From contig JAETQI010000020.1 of the NCBI GenBank assembly GCA_021770755.1, positions 1 through 64,000 on the forward strand: a DNA stretch of 64,000 nt, in the 5' to 3' direction. A program made the position numbers and the translations under genes. The notes under the pieces are model-generated. The model was given only the letters and a program-made list of their open reading frames with translations. It had not been told where the DNA came from and did no database searches. Positions 60,603 to 64,000 of this stretch are shown here, piece by piece; the stretch's first letter is position 1; the number at the start of each line of letters is the position of its first letter. The stretch is from Lachnospiraceae bacterium. GTDB lineage: Bacteria; Bacillota; Clostridia; Lachnospirales; Lachnospiraceae.

Positions 60603-60808
60603 GCGTTTATGCACTTTTCTCCTTTTTAATGCATTTTATACTATATAAGTATGCAAATTTTGTATATAAATTACATATTTATCTTCATTTTATCGATTTA
60701 TCTACTGTAAACGTGCATATTTATGCATCATCATGTTTTTCATTCTGTTTTGCCCGCCAGATACACTGCTCACTCATCTCAAGCAAAATCAATCATTTAT
60801 ACCGTTCC

Positions 60809-61231
60809 TCACAAATATTTTTTCAGTTCCGCGATGATGGCATCATACGCTGTATCCGAAAGTGTTTTTCGCCCGGGATCCATGGCAAATGTACTGCCCC
60901 ACTCAAAGTCATCATCCCTGTACTTGGGAACCAGATGAAAATGAAGGTGGTGTCCGGTATCGCCATATGCGCCATAATTCACCTTATCCGGCGAAAACGC
61001 CTTGTGAATCGCCTCCGCAACATGATTTACATCGCGGAAAAATGCATTCCGCTCCTCCTCGGAGAGTTCGATCATCTCACTCACATGATGTTTGCTCGCC
61101 ACGATCACCCTTCCTTTGTGACTCTGCTCCCTGAACAGATACACCTTGGACGCATCCAGCTCACAGATCTTGATCCCGAACTTGTCTACAAGTTCCCCTT
61201 CCACACAGTACGCACAGTTGTTGTCTACCAT
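60809..61231 (-). CDS. HIT-family nucleotide-binding protein
   Basis: This 140-residue protein of the histidine-triad family hydrolyses or transfers nucleotidyl groups. It has the N-terminal NNCAYCVEGE (possible zinc pair CxxC) and the triad HHLHFHLVPK (about 104-113), with NYGAYGDTG before it. It is complete, with AAGGAGG before ATG 61231. It forms a minus-strand pair with the small gene at 61263-61559, 31 bases upstream. Confidence 0.93.
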   Translation of the reverse strand: MVDNNCAYCVEGELVDKFGIKICELDASKVYLFREQSHKGRVIVASKHHVSEMIELSEEERNAFFRDVNHVAEAIHKAFSPDKVNYGAYGDTGHHLHFHLVPKYRDDDFEWGSTFAMDPGRKTLSDTAYDAIIAELKKYL

Positions 61232-61262
61232 AATGATATGCCTCCTTATATCTGGTTTATTC

Positions 61263-61559
61263 CTATTTGTTCTTCAATTTTTCAAAATGACGCTGCAAAA
61301 GTTCTACAACCGCATCCTTGTCCTCCATCCGATCCAATATGACGCAGGATCCAAACACGTCATCATACTGAAAGATCAATTTGTACGGATCGCCTTTGAT
61401 CATAAACTGGGCGTCCCCCTCATAGGGCTGAAACGCTTCCTTTCCCATCTCCTCCGCGACGCTCTGCACAAGCAGGCGTATCGGTTCCGAAGCCCAGCCG
61501 TTCGTGTCCAGAACGATCCATCCGTCTTCCTCCGTGATCATATTAATCTTGTATAACAT
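61263..61559 (-). CDS. Hypothetical protein, 98 aa
   Basis: ATG 61559 has AAAGGAG 8-9 bases upstream. The frame is open further up, but only through the repeat region. The soluble acidic protein (MLYKINMITEEDGWIVLDTN, GWASEPIRLLVQSVAEEMG, MIKGDPYKLIFQYDDVFGSC) has no motif I recognise. It probably shares a transcript with the HIT gene. Confidence 0.6.
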   Translation of the reverse strand: MLYKINMITEEDGWIVLDTNGWASEPIRLLVQSVAEEMGKEAFQPYEGDAQFMIKGDPYKLIFQYDDVFGSCVILDRMEDKDAVVELLQRHFEKLKNK

Positions 61560-61587
61560 TTCCAACACTCCTTTACGTGTATGGGGC

Positions 61588-61639
61588 TGCAATCGAATAA
61601 GAAAGAGCCTTCTTCCACTATTCGGGTGCCCGTGTGCAT
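61588..61639 (+). repeat. Dispersed repeat, copy F (shortened)
   Basis: A GCAATCGAATAAGAAAGA start and a weakened hairpin 1 (GAATA/TATTC) are followed directly by GGGTGCCCGTGTGCAT, the right arm and end of hairpin 2. The left arm and inner stem are deleted. It abuts the aldolase terminator in the same way as copies B, C and D abut theirs. Confidence 0.8.
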
Positions 61640-61672
61640 AAAGAGGCATCACATTCCGTGTGATGCCTCTTT
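61640..61672 (-). terminator. Terminator of the KDG operon
   Basis: AAAGAGGCATCACA (61640-61653) pairs perfectly with TGTGATGCCTCTTT (61659-61672) around a five-base loop. Confidence 0.88.
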
Positions 61673-61693
61673 CGCTTCCGACGCTGCCATATA

Positions 61694-62656
61694 TTATTTC
61701 TGCACAAGGTGGATCGCAAATCCGCCAATCTCCTCATCCAGATAGATCGCCGTGAGCTTTCCGTTCTTGACAACGGCTGAGTCCTCAATGAACTTCACAT
61801 GCTTCACCGATTCCAGATAATTTTTTGCGCGCGCCACGCTGTTGGTGCCGATCGCAATATGCCCGTTTGCGCCGCGTCCGATCTTTTTCATTGCCTCAAC
61901 TTCGATGCCCGCGAAGATAGAACTGTTTCCTACTTTCTTAGCAAAACCAAACAATTCATCATATCTGCCCGCCACTGCGTCCGCTGCCGCCTCATCCTCG
62001 CAGTTTACACCGATATGCCTGAGCTCAAACCCTAACATTGTGCGCACCGCTTCCTCTGTGAGCGTCTGGATCTCATCATACTTTCCTGCTGTCACGAGAT
62101 CCTTCTTGACCATCCAGGAACCGCCGCATGCGATGATCTTGTCAAATGCAAGATACTCGCAGATATTCTTAGCCGTAATACCGCCTGTCGGCATGAACTT
62201 CATCTGTGTGTAAGGTGCTGCCATGGACTTGATCATATTTAATCCGCCTGCCGCCTCTGCAGGGAAGAACTTGACCACTTCCAGACCAAGCTCGATCGCC
62301 TGCTCCACATCAGAAGGATTGGATGTACCCGGAGTCACAGGAATGCCCTTATCGACACAGTATTTTACGATCTTGGGATTCAGGCCCGGGCTGACGATGA
62401 ATTTCGCGCCGGCGTTCACTGCGCGGTCAACCTGCTCTGTTGTAAGCACGGTGCCGGCTCCCACCAGCATCTCAGGGAACTCGCTTGCCATGATCCTGAT
62501 GGATTCCTCTGCCGCTGCTGTTCTGAAAGTAACCTCTGCACAGGGAAGTCCGCCCTTGATCAGCGCTTCCGCTAAAGGCTTTGCATCCTTTGCATCATCC
62601 AGCACAACGACTGGCACGATACCGATTTTACTGATTTTTTCTAATACTTCGTTCAT
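61694..62656 (-). CDS. KDPG/KHG aldolase fused to a VOC-like domain
   Basis: Splits 2-keto-3-deoxy-6-phosphogluconate to pyruvate and glyceraldehyde 3-phosphate. Residues 1-210 are a class I aldolase: GIVPVVVLDD, catalytic Glu/Arg in CAEVTFRT and the Schiff-base lysine in VVKFFPAE, with MPTGGI for phosphate binding. Residues about 211-320 (LGFELRHIGVNCEDEAAADA ... IYLDEEIGGFAIHLVQ) look like a vicinal-oxygen-chelate domain, possibly an accessory isomerase or binding module. ATG 62656 has GAGGG upstream. It follows the dehydrogenase gene by 30 bases. Confidence 0.9.
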   Translation of the reverse strand: MNEVLEKISKIGIVPVVVLDDAKDAKPLAEALIKGGLPCAEVTFRTAAAEESIRIMASEFPEMLVGAGTVLTTEQVDRAVNAGAKFIVSPGLNPKIVKYCVDKGIPVTPGTSNPSDVEQAIELGLEVVKFFPAEAAGGLNMIKSMAAPYTQMKFMPTGGITAKNICEYLAFDKIIACGGSWMVKKDLVTAGKYDEIQTLTEEAVRTMLGFELRHIGVNCEDEAAADAVAGRYDELFGFAKKVGNSSIFAGIEVEAMKKIGRGANGHIAIGTNSVARAKNYLESVKHVKFIEDSAVVKNGKLTAIYLDEEIGGFAIHLVQK

Positions 62657-62686
62657 ATTTTCCCTCGCTTTTATCATTCATCTGTT

Positions 62687-63490
62687 TTATTTTGGCTGCT
62701 TTCCAATATATGCTAAGATACCGCCGTCAACATAGAGTATATGTCCATTTACGCCGTTCGATGCATCCGATGCAAGAAATACAGCCGGTCCGCCGAGTTC
62801 ATCCGGCTGCAGCCATCTGTTTGCCGGTGTCTTGGCACAGATAAAGGTATCAAATGGATGCCTGCTGCCATCCGGCTGCCTCTCTCTCAGAGGCGCAGTC
62901 TGCGGTGTCTCAATATAGCCCGGCCCGATACCGTTGCACTGGATATTGAACTCACCGTACTCAGAGCAGATATTCTTCGTGAGCATCTTTAATCCACCCT
63001 TCGCTGCCGCGTATGCGGATACAGTCTCACGGCCAAGCTCTGACATCATAGAGCAGATGTTGATGATCTTGCCATGTCCCTTCTTGATCATGGAAGGGAT
63101 CACTGCCTTTGACACGATAAACGGCGCATTCAGATCCACATCGATCACCTGTCTGAACTCTGCAGCCGTCATTTCGCACATCGGGATCCTCTTGATGATG
63201 CCTGCGTTGTTCACAAGGATATCGATCACGCCGACTTCCTTCTCGATCCTGGCTACCAGCTCATTTACCGCATCCTCATTTGTGACATCGCACACATATC
63301 CATGCGCATCTATGCCCTCTTCCTTGTATGCTGCAATCCCTTTGTCCACAAGCTCCTGCTTGATATCATTAAATACGATCGTAGCCCCTGCATTCGCCAT
63401 TGCCTTTGCGATCGCAAAGCCGATGCCATATGAAGCGCCTGTCACCAGTGCGATCTTGCCCTCAAGTGAAAACGGATTTGTGTTTGCCAT
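62687..63490 (-). CDS. Short-chain dehydrogenase, gluconate 5-dehydrogenase/KduD-like
   Basis: This 267-residue SDR has TGASYGIGFA (17-26), NNAG (about 92-95), and the catalytic Ser and YAAAK near 148-163. The closest family by eye is gluconate 5-dehydrogenase (IdnO/Gno) or 2-deoxy-D-gluconate 3-dehydrogenase (KduD), both of which act on hexuronate-type sugar acids. Its neighbours (KDG kinase and KDPG aldolase) favour KduD-type work in hexuronate breakdown. Confidence 0.88.
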   Translation of the reverse strand: MANTNPFSLEGKIALVTGASYGIGFAIAKAMANAGATIVFNDIKQELVDKGIAAYKEEGIDAHGYVCDVTNEDAVNELVARIEKEVGVIDILVNNAGIIKRIPMCEMTAAEFRQVIDVDLNAPFIVSKAVIPSMIKKGHGKIINICSMMSELGRETVSAYAAAKGGLKMLTKNICSEYGEFNIQCNGIGPGYIETPQTAPLRERQPDGSRHPFDTFICAKTPANRWLQPDELGGPAVFLASDASNGVNGHILYVDGGILAYIGKQPK

Positions 63491-63537
63491 CTTTTTACCT
63501 CCTGAATATATTTAATATTTTTTATTCTTCTCGTTTA

Positions 63538-64000
63538 TTATCGCTGTACCCTGCCTGATGCATCACCGCCCGCAAGCGTCTCAACTTCCTTGCGCGATAC
63601 CAGGTTAAAGTCGCCGGGGATCGTATGCTTCAATGCAGACGCCGCCACGCCGTACTCCAGCGCCGCCTTGAAATCCTTGCCGTCGAGCAGTCCGCAGATC
63701 ACGCCGCCCGCAAAGGAATCACCGCCGCCCACGCGGTCAACGATCGGATGGATGCTGTACTCTTTTGAGTGATAAAATTCTTTTGTATCCCTTGAATAAA
63801 TACATGCCGACCAGCCGTTGTCAGAAGCGGAATGGCTGACCCTGAGCGAAGAGATGCAGTACTCAAAATTGTAATCCGCAACCATCTGTTCAAAGATGGA
63901 CTTGTAGCCCGCAAGCTCGAGATCACCGCTTGTCACATCCGTGTTGCCCGGTTTGTAACCCAATACCAGCTCCGCGTCCTCCTCATTACCGATGCACACG
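63538..64000 (-). CDS. kdgK: PfkB-family sugar kinase, probable KDG kinase (partial, C-terminal part)
   Basis: The frame enters from the right edge and ends at TAA 63538, showing 153 residues. NEEDAELVLGYK in the middle of the fold and the PfkB signature VDRVGGGDSFAGGVICGL with its catalytic Asp mark the family. The tail GDFNLVSRKEVETLAGGDAS is typical of 2-dehydro-3-deoxygluconokinase. It is upstream of KduD-like and aldolase genes, giving KDG to KDPG to triose. The symbol is assigned from context and similarity. Confidence 0.82.
   Translation of the reverse strand, partial: VCIGNEEDAELVLGYKPGNTDVTSGDLELAGYKSIFEQMVADYNFEYCISSLRVSHSASDNGWSACIYSRDTKEFYHSKEYSIHPIVDRVGGGDSFAGGVICGLLDGKDFKAALEYGVAASALKHTIPGDFNLVSRKEVETLAGGDASGRVQR

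Overview
The window looks like chromosome of a Gram-positive gut anaerobe of the family Lachnospiraceae (Clostridia). The signs are strong AGGAGG-type ribosome sites, a DUF58/MoxR/vWA operon, a butyryl-CoA:acetate-type CoA-transferase, galactokinase, a mannitol-type PTS, a KDPG aldolase fused to a VOC-like tail, Rpn-type nucleases and a BirA-type operator at bioB. Most genes are on the minus strand and are moderately GC-rich. The exceptions are an A/T-richer island at 50.7-58.3 kb, the gene debris next to it, and the first 3 kb.

Layout. 0-3 kb: accessory DNA with a coiled-coil gene end, an Rpn-type PD-(D/E)XK gene flanked by two paralogous ribbon-helix-helix (RHH) genes, and small orphan genes. 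3-14.8 kb: a seven-gene membrane operon (lipoprotein-like membrane protein, ABC ATPase and permease, DUF4175-like protein, MoxR ATPase, DUF58, giant triple-vWA protein). 14.8-18.5 kb: sugar ABC transporter. 18.9-22.8 kb: galK, esterase, CoA-transferase and a small coiled-coil membrane protein. 23-24.3 kb: a CheX-like domain fused to a receiver domain. 24.4-26.7 kb: amidase and bioB. 26.7-33.8 kb: a self-contained hexitol PTS operon (DeoR regulator, IICBA, SorE-like dehydrogenase, PfkB kinase, HPr, Enzyme I). 34-36 kb: AAA/PD-(D/E)XK protein and a truncated GNAT gene. 36.3-39.7 kb: LacI regulator, amylosucrase-like enzyme and a Crh-like protein. 39.8-43 kb: DUF4091 protein and a serine hydrolase. 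43-49 kb: a two-component system, a BcrA-type ABC transporter, and a glycosyltransferase/papain-like/flippase operon. 50.3-50.7 kb: two tRNA-Leu genes.

50.7-58.3 kb is a decayed integrative element in the 3' end of tRNA-Leu(AAG). A 21-bp copy of the tRNA end lies at its right border and two remnants of one integrase lie inside. It carries a MarR-controlled operon (nitroreductase, DUF1848, SPL-type radical SAM protein, MutM) that looks like a DNA-damage or redox cargo module. 58.4-60.2 kb is debris of several genes. 60.3-64 kb holds a second Crh-like gene, a HIT protein and a hexuronate/KDG operon running off the right edge.

Two signals stand out beyond the genes. The first is a dispersed family of about 89-bp, two-hairpin repeats with compensatory base changes, usually placed just past the terminators of minus-strand genes. 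The second is three HPr-fold proteins that split the two HPr phosphorylation sites between them: one has His15 but no Ser46, and two have the Ser46 motif but no His15.
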